Source: Bacteroidales bacterium (GTDB lineage Bacteria > Bacteroidota > Bacteroidia > Bacteroidales > DTU049). Taken from it: a stretch of 37,651 nucleotides of DNA. A program made the position numbers and the translations under genes. The DNA lies in contig JAOAAK010000037.1 in assembly GCA_026418905.1 (NCBI GenBank), forward strand, positions 1 through 37,651, written 5' to 3'. Below the pieces are notes generated by a model, which was not told where the DNA came from, did no database searches, and saw nothing but the letters and a program-made list of their open reading frames with translations. How positions within the stretch are numbered: position 1 is the first letter of the stretch; each line of letters begins with the position of its first letter. Of this stretch, positions 8,369 to 16,183 are shown in pieces.

Positions 8369-8929
8369 TTAATAATTGTTGTAATGATTCATTGCAAAGT
8401 CCATACCTGATAACATCCAGGCTTCGATCGATTCAACAGCAATCAAGATACGTTCGTCAAGTTTTTTCAGTTCTTCCTCATTCCATTTTCCTAAAACATA
8501 ATCTACCTGCCTCCCACGCTCAAAATTTTTCCCTATTCCAAATCTAAGCCTATTAAATTCCTCGCTTCCAAGCCATTCAATGACGCTTTCCAATCCATTA
8601 TGTCCACCAGCACCTCCTTTTTTTCTCAAACGAATCTTTCCCAAGGGAAGAGAAATATCATCACATATAACCATAAAATCGTTGGGTTTTACTTGCTCCA
8701 TCCAGTACCGAACTGCCTTCCCACTTAAATTCATGTAAGTAGATGGCTTAATAACATAAACTAGCTTACCACGAAAAGCAAAATTTGCAATCTTAGCTAA
8801 TCGTGAAGCATGAAATGTTGCATCGTGTTTCTTAACTAACTGATTTACAATATCAAAACCTATATTATGCCGTGTACCAGCGTATTCCTCTTCGGGATTT
8901 CCCAGACCAACAATGAGATATTTTTCCAT
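8369..8929 (-). CDS. pth: Peptidyl-tRNA hydrolase
   Basis: Pth recycles tRNA by cleaving peptidyl-tRNA that drops off ribosomes. The 186-residue protein has the normal family length and motifs: GLGNPEEEYAGTRHNIGF with Asn11 and catalytic His21, KPSTYMNLSG with Asn67, CDDISLPLGKIR, and GGAGGHNGL with Asn111. The ATG lies only four bases beyond the T-tract of the terminator that ends the HU gene upstream. Expression therefore needs either read-through or the -7 box at 8956-8963. Confidence 0.96.
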   Translation of the reverse strand: MEKYLIVGLGNPEEEYAGTRHNIGFDIVNQLVKKHDATFHASRLAKIANFAFRGKLVYVIKPSTYMNLSGKAVRYWMEQVKPNDFMVICDDISLPLGKIRLRKKGGAGGHNGLESVIEWLGSEEFNRLRFGIGKNFERGRQVDYVLGKWNEEELKKLDERILIAVESIEAWMLSGMDFAMNHYNNY

Positions 8930-8933
8930 AAAT

Positions 8934-8955
8934 AAAAAAAGCCGCCTAAGCGGCT
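8934..8955 (-). terminator. Intrinsic terminator after the first HU gene
   Basis: On the minus strand AGCCGC (8955-8950) pairs with GCGGCT (8945-8940) around a 4-base loop, followed by a run of T ending at 8934. It is GC-rich in an AT-rich setting. Confidence 0.85.
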
Positions 8956-8963
8956 CAAAAATA
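8956..8963 (-). promoter_or_regulatory. Candidate -7 box for pth abutting the terminator hairpin
   Basis: The minus strand reads TATTTTTG, matching TAnnTTTG, directly before the hairpin at 8955-8940. Transcripts starting 5-8 bases later would begin inside the hairpin, lose its first arm and so avoid termination. No good -33 TTG is visible, so this is tentative. Confidence 0.3.
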
Positions 8964-8980
8964 ACAAGTTTTCTTTTTCT

Positions 8981-9253
8981 TTACTTGATTTTATCAGCCA
9001 TGTCCGACCCAGCTTTGAAACGCACAACTTTTTTAGCAGGAATTTGAATAACTTCACCTGTTCTAGGGTTCTTGCCTTTTCTTGCAGCTAGTTTTTTAAT
9101 CTTCCATGATCCCCAACCAGGAATCACTACATCATCGCCCTTAGAAAGGCTCTTTTTTACTGCTTTAATCAATGCGTCCAAGGCAGCTTTTGTTTTAACT
9201 TTTGTCATTTTTGCCTGAGCTGCCATTGCATCAATTAATTGTTCCTTATTCAT
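8981..9253 (-). CDS. HU-family DNA-binding protein (copy 1)
   Basis: A 90-residue HU/IHF-type nucleoid protein: two N-terminal helices (1-40), then beta-arms with GKNPRTGEVIQIPAKKVVRFKAG, including the Asn-Pro of the DNA-intercalating tip. It is more divergent than its neighbour: the usual GFGTF turn reads GWGSW and its N-terminal half is more basic. The two HU genes are tandem paralogues on one strand separated by a terminator, so copy 1 depends on read-through or an undetected promoter. The pair may form homo- or heterodimers. Confidence 0.93.
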   Translation of the reverse strand: MNKEQLIDAMAAQAKMTKVKTKAALDALIKAVKKSLSKGDDVVIPGWGSWKIKKLAARKGKNPRTGEVIQIPAKKVVRFKAGSDMADKIK

Positions 9254-9276
9254 ATATTTTGTTTTTTAGGTTAATC

Positions 9277-9301
9277 AAAAAAAGGTTGCTTTCGCAACCT
9301 T
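9277..9301 (-). terminator. Intrinsic terminator after HU copy 2
   Basis: On the minus strand AAGGTTGC (9301-9294), tetraloop GAAA, GCAACCTT (9289-9282), then T down to 9277. The stem starts four bases after the HU copy 2 stop codon. Confidence 0.88.
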
Positions 9302-9305
9302 AAAT

Positions 9306-9578
9306 TCATTTAACATTCTTGGATAGTTCTGACCCTGCTTTGAACTTTACAACTTTCTTTGCAGGAATTTTCATTTTTTTGCCAGTCTGAGGATTGATTC
9401 CTTCACGAGCACTTCTCTTAACTACGGAAAATGTACCAAAACCAACCAAAGCAATTTTGTCTCCTTTTTTCAAAGTGGCTTTGGTAACTTCCATGAAAGC
9501 TTCCAGGGCTTTCTTGGCTTCAACTTTTGTGATTTTTGCTTCTTTTGCAATGGCATCAATTAATTCTGTCTTGTTCAT
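9306..9578 (-). CDS. HU-family DNA-binding protein (copy 2)
   Basis: A 90-residue canonical HU protein with MNKTELIDAIA at the start, the turn GFGTFSV and the DNA-binding arm REGINPQTGKKMKIPAKK. HU bends and compacts DNA as a dimer. It has a well-formed promoter upstream and its own terminator, so it is likely the more strongly and independently expressed of the two HU genes. Confidence 0.95.
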   Translation of the reverse strand: MNKTELIDAIAKEAKITKVEAKKALEAFMEVTKATLKKGDKIALVGFGTFSVVKRSAREGINPQTGKKMKIPAKKVVKFKAGSELSKNVK

Positions 9579-9605
9579 ATCAATACTTTTTTAAGATTTA
9601 ATACA

Positions 9606-9635
9606 CAAATATAAGATGGAATAATGGTTTTGCAA
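9606..9635 (-). promoter_or_regulatory. Promoter of HU copy 2
   Basis: On the minus strand TTG (9635-9633), 19 bases, TATATTTG (9613-9606). This is close to the consensus and leaves a leader of about 20 bases before ATG at 9578. The remaining 235 bases up to the LysM gene are AT-rich and show only the inverted repeat listed next. Confidence 0.6.
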
Positions 9636-9832
9636 TAATTTACATCTGAAATTCACATTCATTGTTGATAAATTGCCACTTTTGTTAATAACTCTTCTAT
9701 TAATTTGTAAATTTTTCTTCAAAAATAAGGATTTTTTTAGAGATATTTTTTTCTATACTTTCAAATCAAAACATTAAAATTTAATTATCAGAATCTTTTA
9801 AAAAAAAACTTGTTTTCACTCGATACTGTCGC

Positions 9833-9866
9833 TAAAAGATCATTAATATTGAAAATCAATCTTTTA
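9833..9866 (-). terminator. Possible 3' hairpin of the SGNH/LysM transcript
   Basis: TAAAAGAT (9833-9840) and ATCTTTTA (9859-9866) form perfect inverted arms around an 18-base AT-rich loop, five bases past the stop codon. There is no T-tract after it on the minus strand, so it may be a weak terminator or only an RNA 3' end structure. Confidence 0.3.
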
Positions 9867-9870
9867 TGCT

Positions 9871-11592
9871 TTATTTAATGATAAGCTTTTGACCAGGCTG
9901 AATCTTGTCAGAACTTAGTTGATTATCTTTTTTTATCTTTTCAACGGTGGTATTGTACTTACGAGCAATACTCCAGAGAGATTCTCCTTCTTTGACAACA
10001 TGAGTAATATTTTTTGGAGAATTGAAAGCAGTTGAAACAGTTGCTTGAGTTTTTGAATTAGAGTGAATTTTTAATTTTTGACCTGGATATATGCTAGTTC
10101 CCTGAAGGTTATTCCATCGTTGAATATCTGCTACACTTACCCCATATTTTGAAGCAATAGATGAAAGGTTGTCTCCTTTCTGTACGACATATATTATTTC
10201 ATTAGCCTGAGATGAATTATCTTTTTTCGATGATTGGGTGTATGCGTTCTGAGCATTTACAATATTTTTCTTACATCCCACCAAAGTATCGACCCTTAAG
10301 GTGTCATTTTCAAAAAAATCCTGGGTATAGGAAAAAGGTTTTTTTAATAAATAAACTCTATACGCATTGAGAATGGCATTAATAAAAAGTTCACCACGAC
10401 GCACATATCCCTCAAAGGTTAAATGCTTCTTGTCTCGCTGAGCAAGGTTAAAAGCATACCAGTTTTTCATAGAATAATCCCCGCCAGCAACGGTAAAATA
10501 ATCATACAAAGCTACTTTTTCTTTCTCGGCTATTCTTCGTATTAATGCACTATATAATTTGCAGTTGGGTATGTTGATGTTTCTATACATAACATTCTGA
10601 GGACTTACTAAAATCATAGACGTCGTGGGTAAATTAGTTCGTATCTCCTGAATCAACTTTAAAAGATTCATTAGAATAAAGTTTTCATGAAATGCAGTTC
10701 GGTAAATATCATTAATCCCTACATCTATAATAACTAAATCGGGCTTTAAATATTTAAGGTGCTCAATGGCAAGATTCTGTTTGAGAAGACTTGATATTCC
10801 TGCACCGTTAATGCCTGTACTGATGTATAGTATGCCTTTATCGTTTGTGGATTCGATGATGATGGCATACAATTCAAAAAATTTCTGTTCTGGTTTGTTC
10901 TTTTTAACTTTGAAAAACAAAGTGTCATAACTCTGAGCTGGCAAATCAAGACAAATGTAAGGTAAAGTTGCATTTTGAGATATTTCTGTTTCAATCCATT
11001 CCATTTCTGATGAAGTTCTCAATAAAAGATCCATACTTTCGCGGGAAGTATTGCAAAAAATTCTAATACGATTGAAACCATTTCGCAGAGTCTGAAATTT
11101 TTTGCGAAATACAATCGCAAAGCCAGCCGTACTGTCTGTGGTTTTGCACGTAATACCGGAAAAACTCAAAGGAAACCGAGGTTGCATTTCTACATTTCTT
11201 GTATACATCCATTCTCCTTCGACGATAGATGTATAATCATACGCGGAATTAGTTTTTGCTGCTTTGTAGGGAAAAACATAGCCCCTCCCACCATAACCAA
11301 AAATTTCTTGAAGCCTGTCACGAATTACACCTGTAAAAACATCGCTCTGAACATGTGAATCACCAATGTGTAAAATGACAACCTTATCATTATCGGCATT
11401 TTTTAATTTTTCAAAAAAAGGGAAAATAGCATCTGGATGATACCATTCAATCACATTTTTGCTATAACAAATAAAAGGATATGTCTTTTCATAATTTATC
11501 CATCCGGCAATGTAAGACGGATTCTCCAATAAGTCTTGGCCTTGACAAAGTATGAAATAAGATAAAAAGATAAAAAAATTTTTACTTTTCAT
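9871..11592 (-). CDS. Secreted SGNH-hydrolase-like protein with two C-terminal LysM domains
   Basis: The 573-residue protein starts with a signal peptide (MKSKNFFIFLSYFILCQG). The SGNH/GDSL-type fold is shown by HIGDSHVQSD (nucleophile Ser79), GINGAGIS as candidate block II, DVGINDIY (Asn294) and DKKH (Asp387, His390) as the catalytic pair. Two LysM domains follow (about 466-510 and 530-573), which usually bind peptidoglycan or chitin-like N-acetylglucosamine chains. The likely role is adding or removing O-acyl groups on peptidoglycan or another envelope glycan in the periplasm. Its start overlaps the end of the upstream SGNH lipoprotein gene by 11 bases, so the two are co-expressed and may act in sequence. 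No MBOAT acyltransferase partner is in the window. Confidence 0.88.
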   Translation of the reverse strand: MKSKNFFIFLSYFILCQGQDLLENPSYIAGWINYEKTYPFICYSKNVIEWYHPDAIFPFFEKLKNADNDKVVILHIGDSHVQSDVFTGVIRDRLQEIFGYGGRGYVFPYKAAKTNSAYDYTSIVEGEWMYTRNVEMQPRFPLSFSGITCKTTDSTAGFAIVFRKKFQTLRNGFNRIRIFCNTSRESMDLLLRTSSEMEWIETEISQNATLPYICLDLPAQSYDTLFFKVKKNKPEQKFFELYAIIIESTNDKGILYISTGINGAGISSLLKQNLAIEHLKYLKPDLVIIDVGINDIYRTAFHENFILMNLLKLIQEIRTNLPTTSMILVSPQNVMYRNINIPNCKLYSALIRRIAEKEKVALYDYFTVAGGDYSMKNWYAFNLAQRDKKHLTFEGYVRRGELFINAILNAYRVYLLKKPFSYTQDFFENDTLRVDTLVGCKKNIVNAQNAYTQSSKKDNSSQANEIIYVVQKGDNLSSIASKYGVSVADIQRWNNLQGTSIYPGQKLKIHSNSKTQATVSTAFNSPKNITHVVKEGESLWSIARKYNTTVEKIKKDNQLSSDKIQPGQKLIIK

Positions 11593-12940
11593 GGTGTAAT
11601 AACCTCAAAAGATAATTATGATATTCGTGCATGATAGCATCGGTGAAAGCTTTAGCGATTTCTTCGCGCCCTTTATCAGTAAAATGCCCGTCTTTTGACA
11701 ACAATCCTTTTTCGATCCATGGTTTTAAACTATTTTCGCCTCCCATCAATTGATACGTGTCAAAATATGCAAAATGATATTTTAAGGCCAATTTTTTTAG
11801 TTCTTCGTTAAATTGATTCAAGTATGGATGCGACATAAGTCCATGACGAGGAGGCATATTTCCGGGACCGAAAAATATCACAGGTAAAGTTGGAAAAAAA
11901 CTTCTTATATGAGAAAATATTTTTTCATACATCTTACCCATCACGACAATATCCTCTTTTTTACGCAAATAAGGAACCACATTGGCTCCGTATTGAAGGA
12001 TTAAAAGCCGAACTTGTTTTCGTTTAACATACTTATTCATGATACTCTTCGATAGAAGCAACCATCCATCTCCACTATGACCCCGAACTCCAAAGTTATC
12101 TATGATAACTCCCTTATTTGATTCAAAACTTAATCCGTAAATCAAAGGTGTATTTAAAGGAAAAATTAATTTTATGAAAGTAGTTGAAGGAGAAATGGGC
12201 AAAACTAATTCATTAAAATCCTCTTTTCCTTGAAGGATGACCTGAAAACTTTTTCCACCAGCATATCCGTGAACAGTGCAAGGAGAACTTGCTTGACCAT
12301 ACCAAAGTGTTCCCTTATCATAAGGTTGAGGAATGTTGATCTGAACATAAGCATTGGTATAAGTTTTAGACAGTTTCTCTCTGGCAGAAACGGTATCTTT
12401 GAAAAATGATGCACTGTCAAGTATGACTGTGTAACTCATAGGTTTGAATGATACTCCGCCTGGCCCATAAGAAGAAGTTTTCAATCGATGCTGAAAAAAA
12501 GTATACCTCATCCAGTTGTCGCTAGCAACACGTGAAAATGAAACTGGATTGGTAACATCCACCACGGGTACGAAACCCAATCCTTTTCCCTTGAAAAGAT
12601 TTTGCATCTTTTTACGAATAGAATTGGTAAGGCGATCTCCTTCAATCTGAGAATCGCCCCAATGACCTATGCGAATGACCTGATCTGTATCATGTTCAAG
12701 AGCATAAAAAAATGAATCTAATGCTAAAGAAAAAGAATCCAATGGAGGCACGATTAGAAAGGTTTGAGATGATTTCAATGAAGAGTCTATAATTCTAACA
12801 TTCAAAGCTTTACAATCTATCCTTACGTCATCAACGGAAATCTGCTGATCGTTACTCAAATTTGATGTACATGATAGAAAGAAAAGCATATTTAAAAAAG
12901 GAATTATTACACCGACCTTCACCTTACAGTTGTTGACCAT
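11582..12940 (-). CDS. SGNH-hydrolase-like lipoprotein
   Basis: The 452-residue protein has a lipoprotein signal ending in LFFLSC (Cys24), so it is membrane anchored. The SGNH-like core has GHWGDSQIEGDR (Ser97), FGVRGHSGDGW as candidate block II, LQYGANVVPY (Asn320) and SKDGHFT (Asp417, His419). The last is a DxH spacing, one residue shorter than the common DxxH. Between the first two blocks lie about 185 residues of beta-rich sequence, as in acyl-transfer SGNH proteins of the AlgX/PatB type. It precedes and overlaps the LysM-containing SGNH gene, and the pair probably acts on the same cell-envelope glycan. Substrate and direction of reaction cannot be read from sequence alone. Confidence 0.83.
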   Translation of the reverse strand: MVNNCKVKVGVIIPFLNMLFFLSCTSNLSNDQQISVDDVRIDCKALNVRIIDSSLKSSQTFLIVPPLDSFSLALDSFFYALEHDTDQVIRIGHWGDSQIEGDRLTNSIRKKMQNLFKGKGLGFVPVVDVTNPVSFSRVASDNWMRYTFFQHRLKTSSYGPGGVSFKPMSYTVILDSASFFKDTVSAREKLSKTYTNAYVQINIPQPYDKGTLWYGQASSPCTVHGYAGGKSFQVILQGKEDFNELVLPISPSTTFIKLIFPLNTPLIYGLSFESNKGVIIDNFGVRGHSGDGWLLLSKSIMNKYVKRKQVRLLILQYGANVVPYLRKKEDIVVMGKMYEKIFSHIRSFFPTLPVIFFGPGNMPPRHGLMSHPYLNQFNEELKKLALKYHFAYFDTYQLMGGENSLKPWIEKGLLSKDGHFTDKGREEIAKAFTDAIMHEYHNYLLRLLHHEK

Positions 12941-12954
12941 TTGAAAGCTTTAAA

Positions 12955-12962
12955 CAAAAATA
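12955..12962 (-). promoter_or_regulatory. Candidate -7 box of the SGNH gene pair
   Basis: The minus strand reads TATTTTTG (TAnnTTTG), 14 bases before the ATG at 12940. The -33 region has no clear TTG. Confidence 0.4.
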
Positions 12963-13037
12963 CTATTCTTTTAAGAACTGATAATTTTTCCGCACAATCT
13001 AGACACTGGTATAAATTTAAACTCGTTGATACCATCT

Positions 13038-14927
13038 TTAACGTACGATCATGATAGGTTCCACATTTAACTCATGAAGAGATTGAGCCTGAATGTAGTA
13101 CACACCATTTTTCCAATTTCCTGTATACACAGAAACTTGACGATCGATCGGACCATGCCATATTATTCTACCCTGAATGTCATAAATAGTTAAGAAAACA
13201 AATTCATTTTTATTTAGTTTAACTATTAACCACTTGCCATCGGATGAAACAAAAGATTCTATCCATGATTCTTTAACTTGATCGTTAATCCTCAATGGAT
13301 ATTGATCAACTGGCAAAACCACAGAACTTGGATAGTATTGACCAACATGTATTGCATTACGTGCAACCAAAGTATCCCCAGATGTATACATTGGTCCACC
13401 GTTATTCAAATTTATGTCAAATCTTGGATAATTCGAAGAAGTTATTGAGAGACGCAATTTATGTTGTGGCAAAAATGTATAAGAGATGTCATAGAAATTC
13501 ATTTCAATCCGATAAATAGAATCATCCTGCATAAATAATTCGTCCGATTGAGAATACCCTTTCCTAAAGCGCATTCTCTGGATTTGTTCACGAACAAGAA
13601 TAGATCTTCCATCGGGATAAACATCAGTAAGTCGTAAAGCAAAATCCGTATCCAAGACATCAGATGAAACCCATAAAATCACTTTAATCTTTCCAGTTAC
13701 GGTCACCGGAATGCTAAAATCGTCGCTAGTAAAAACGACAATATCATTGCGAGATTCAACTTGTTGAGACTGATCATATGGTCCTTGAAGAAGGTCATTC
13801 CTCAATGTCATACCACCCACCGTTGGAGAAGGATTTCGTGGATCATAAACAAACTGTATAGTATCATGATGATAAGTAGGGGGTTCATCAGATAATCTTC
13901 CTTCTTTGAGCAAATAAAGAGTAATAGATGTTTGATTTTGTATTGTGGTTTGCCATGAAGTTGTGCTCTCCCAAATATTTTTTCCAGGTATAAAAAAACG
14001 CAAGGGGGGTTCATTTTCCCAATTATTATTAATCCCACGCAAATAGTAATCAAAGAAACGTAAAGCAAGTGAGTCACCCCAACCGACTGCTTGTGGAAAA
14101 GTCAATTCGCCTTGTTGGGGCGTTCCTACTTGAGATGTCCCATGACCCCCATGTACCCATGGACCAATCAAGAATTTATGTTTATACCTCACTTGTACTT
14201 CACTCTGAGTCTGTAATGCGGCAAAAAAATCCAACATCAACTGAATATTATGATCAAACCAACCACCAATCAAAAACATGGGAATTCGAATATTTTGCGG
14301 ATAAAATGTCAACCATTCTGCTAATTGCCAATACGTGTCATAATAAGGATGTGTAAGCAGGGTAGATGATAAACCAAACCCTAGAGCGTCCAGTTGATCG
14401 ACGTATTCTTTCCGATAGACGCCACCTGGAAAATATTCTAGATAAAGACTTTGTGGAGCAGCCACTAAAGGTACTGCACAAATATGATTTGGATGATTCT
14501 CTTTGGCAGTAAGATATTGAATTTTACCCAACGCCGACGGCCCCCACGTTCCAACTTTACCGTTACTCCACGGCTGGTTGACTATCCATTCGATGACGTC
14601 ATAGCCGTCTTTTCCTCGATCGGGATTAGGAACAGCAGCTGCTGCTGATCCATAAAAACCTCGCCAATCTACAATAACAAAAGCATATGGGCATCCGTCT
14701 AAATTGATTCCAATACCTAGTGGTAACCCAAATCTGAACAACAGCCGATTATACGGAGTTTGAATAAGTATAGTTGGGTATTTTATTGTTCCCGACGTAT
14801 CTTGCACATAACAATCTGCCGCCAACCATTTCCCATCTCGCATAGGAATATGTTTTACAAAAGGTTGTAACAACTGAGCATTAAGAATTATTACAAACAA
14901 GAGAAAGATAAAAAAAATCCGTTTCAT
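13038..14927 (-). CDS. Secreted CocE/NonD-type (S15) hydrolase with T9SS type A sorting domain
   Basis: I start at ATG 14927 (629 residues), giving the signal peptide MKRIFFIFLLFVIILNAQ; a TTG nine bases upstream lies in the -7 box. The alpha/beta-hydrolase domain covers about 20-330 with WGPSALG (nucleophile Ser131), GGWFDHN (Asp225) and GPWVHGGHG (His259). A jelly-roll X-Pro dipeptidyl-peptidase C-terminal domain (about 330-550) follows. The final roughly 75 residues (FLTIYDIQGRIIWHG to GVYYIQ) resemble the T9SS type A sorting domain, so the protein is probably secreted or anchored on the cell surface. Members cleave acyl esters, beta-lactam side chains or X-Pro peptides; the substrate here is not predictable. 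It is monocistronic, divergent from prmC. Confidence 0.9.
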   Translation of the reverse strand: MKRIFFIFLLFVIILNAQLLQPFVKHIPMRDGKWLAADCYVQDTSGTIKYPTILIQTPYNRLLFRFGLPLGIGINLDGCPYAFVIVDWRGFYGSAAAAVPNPDRGKDGYDVIEWIVNQPWSNGKVGTWGPSALGKIQYLTAKENHPNHICAVPLVAAPQSLYLEYFPGGVYRKEYVDQLDALGFGLSSTLLTHPYYDTYWQLAEWLTFYPQNIRIPMFLIGGWFDHNIQLMLDFFAALQTQSEVQVRYKHKFLIGPWVHGGHGTSQVGTPQQGELTFPQAVGWGDSLALRFFDYYLRGINNNWENEPPLRFFIPGKNIWESTTSWQTTIQNQTSITLYLLKEGRLSDEPPTYHHDTIQFVYDPRNPSPTVGGMTLRNDLLQGPYDQSQQVESRNDIVVFTSDDFSIPVTVTGKIKVILWVSSDVLDTDFALRLTDVYPDGRSILVREQIQRMRFRKGYSQSDELFMQDDSIYRIEMNFYDISYTFLPQHKLRLSITSSNYPRFDINLNNGGPMYTSGDTLVARNAIHVGQYYPSSVVLPVDQYPLRINDQVKESWIESFVSSDGKWLIVKLNKNEFVFLTIYDIQGRIIWHGPIDRQVSVYTGNWKNGVYYIQAQSLHELNVEPIMIVR

Positions 14928-14933
14928 TTTTTT

Positions 14934-14941
14934 CAAATATA
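14934..14941 (-). promoter_or_regulatory. Candidate -7 box of the S15-type hydrolase gene
   Basis: The minus strand reads TATATTTG, six bases before ATG at 14927, so the mRNA leader would be near zero. The -33 region is not recognisable. Confidence 0.4.
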
Positions 14942-14966
14942 AAATTTATCCTCGTCTAAAATGAAG

Positions 14967-14974
14967 TAATTTTG
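14967..14974 (+). promoter_or_regulatory. Candidate -7 box of prmC
   Basis: TAATTTTG matches TAnnTTTG nine bases before ATG at 14984. A TTG start at 14972 would lie inside this box. No clear -33 element. Confidence 0.4.
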
Positions 14975-14983
14975 GAAAATTTT

Positions 14984-15832
14984 ATGAAAATTAACGAGCT
15001 TTTAACTAAAATAATTAACCAAATTCTTCCAACTTACAACGGCGATATAAAAGAAGCCCGTGCTGTAGCACTAAGACTTCTTGCTCATCATTTGCATTGC
15101 AAACCCTATGAAATGTTTGCAATCCCAGATCATGAAATCAATTTAAATCTTGCCATTCTTAACGAAGACATATCGAAATTAAAAAACGGAATGCCAATTC
15201 AATACATCACTAATGAACAAGAATTTTGCGGTTTATCTCTATGGGTAAAGCCGGGAGTTTTGATTCCACGGCCGGAAACCGAAGAACTTCTTCACATCAT
15301 CATTAAACAAAAACCAACATTTGATGTGGCTATTGACATTGGAACAGGTAGTGGATGTATTGCTCTTGCTCTCAAACATGTTTTTCCTCAAAAAAGAGTC
15401 ATAGCTATCGACATCGATCCGACAAGCATTGAAGTAACCCAAATCAACGCCATAAAGCATCAACTGCAAATTGAAATTTTACAACTAGATATTTTTGACT
15501 GGGAACCCATTTCTTATTTCAGTTCCGACGAAAGAATTCTTGTCATTAGCAATCCCCCGTACGTTCACCCATCCGAAAGAGAAAACATGACTCAACAAGT
15601 TCTTAACTTTGAACCTGAGCATGCATTGTTTGTTCCGAGCCATGATCCCATCATATATTACAAAACCATACTTTACAAGTTCTCCCCTTTAACATCAGAG
15701 TTTTACTTCGAAGTTAACCCTATGTTCGTCAAAAAACTAAAAGATTATTTATGCTCATTGAATATGAATTACACATTCTTTAATGATTTTAAAGAAAACA
15801 TTCGCTTTTTAAAAGTATTGCCCAAAACTTGA
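14984..15832 (+). CDS. prmC: Peptide chain release factor N5-glutamine methyltransferase
   Basis: PrmC (HemK) methylates the Gln of the GGQ motif in release factors using S-adenosylmethionine. The 282-residue protein has the N-terminal helical substrate-binding domain (1-85), the PRPETEELL lead-in, the SAM-binding motif DIGTGSGCIAL and the diagnostic catalytic NPPY in VISNPPYVHPSE. ATG at 14984 is preferred over TTG at 14972. No other gene follows on this strand for about 10 kb, so it is monocistronic. An 8-base inverted repeat (15828-15835/15841-15848) overlaps the stop codon but lacks a U-tract. Confidence 0.95.
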   Translation: MKINELLTKIINQILPTYNGDIKEARAVALRLLAHHLHCKPYEMFAIPDHEINLNLAILNEDISKLKNGMPIQYITNEQEFCGLSLWVKPGVLIPRPETEELLHIIIKQKPTFDVAIDIGTGSGCIALALKHVFPQKRVIAIDIDPTSIEVTQINAIKHQLQIEILQLDIFDWEPISYFSSDERILVISNPPYVHPSERENMTQQVLNFEPEHALFVPSHDPIIYYKTILYKFSPLTSEFYFEVNPMFVKKLKDYLCSLNMNYTFFNDFKENIRFLKVLPKT

Positions 15833-16183
15833 TTTTTTCTAAATCAAGAATATTTAATTCGAAATCATTTTGAGCATAAAATAAGTACGACTTCAGTTGT
15901 TGTTTGTAGAATTTATTAGCCTTTCTCATCTTTACTTCTAGCTGACTCTTCGATAAACATTCATTTTGAATAATTTGTCATGATGACATTGTGAGCTGTT
16001 ACAAAAAGGTAGAGCAAAATATAAGTTAATGATATTCACTTTCATGCTCCTTAAATTTTATTGGTGTTTAAAATCAATTTATTATTTGTTTGCTATTATT
16101 TGTTTTTTTAGCATTACTCATCATCCGTATTCCTAAATCCTTAATTATTTTATGACTTATTATGCCATTGAAAGTTGATATCT
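15833..16183. other. 351-base convergent gap without a confident gene
   Basis: AT-rich sequence between the ends of prmC and the OmpA-like gene. It holds the 3' arm of the inverted repeat at the prmC stop, a perfect palindromic TGTCA-TGA-TGACA element at 15976-15988, and a 35-codon plus-strand reading frame (16029-16136) for a very hydrophobic peptide. A 46-codon minus frame (15789-15929) overlaps the end of prmC. None has a recognisable TAnnTTTG promoter or homologue I can name, so I call no gene. Confidence 0.5.

Noticed and set aside
15789-15929. 46-codon minus-strand frame overlapping the end of prmC
   Set aside because: It overlaps a confident gene, has no visible promoter box, and no recognisable similarity.
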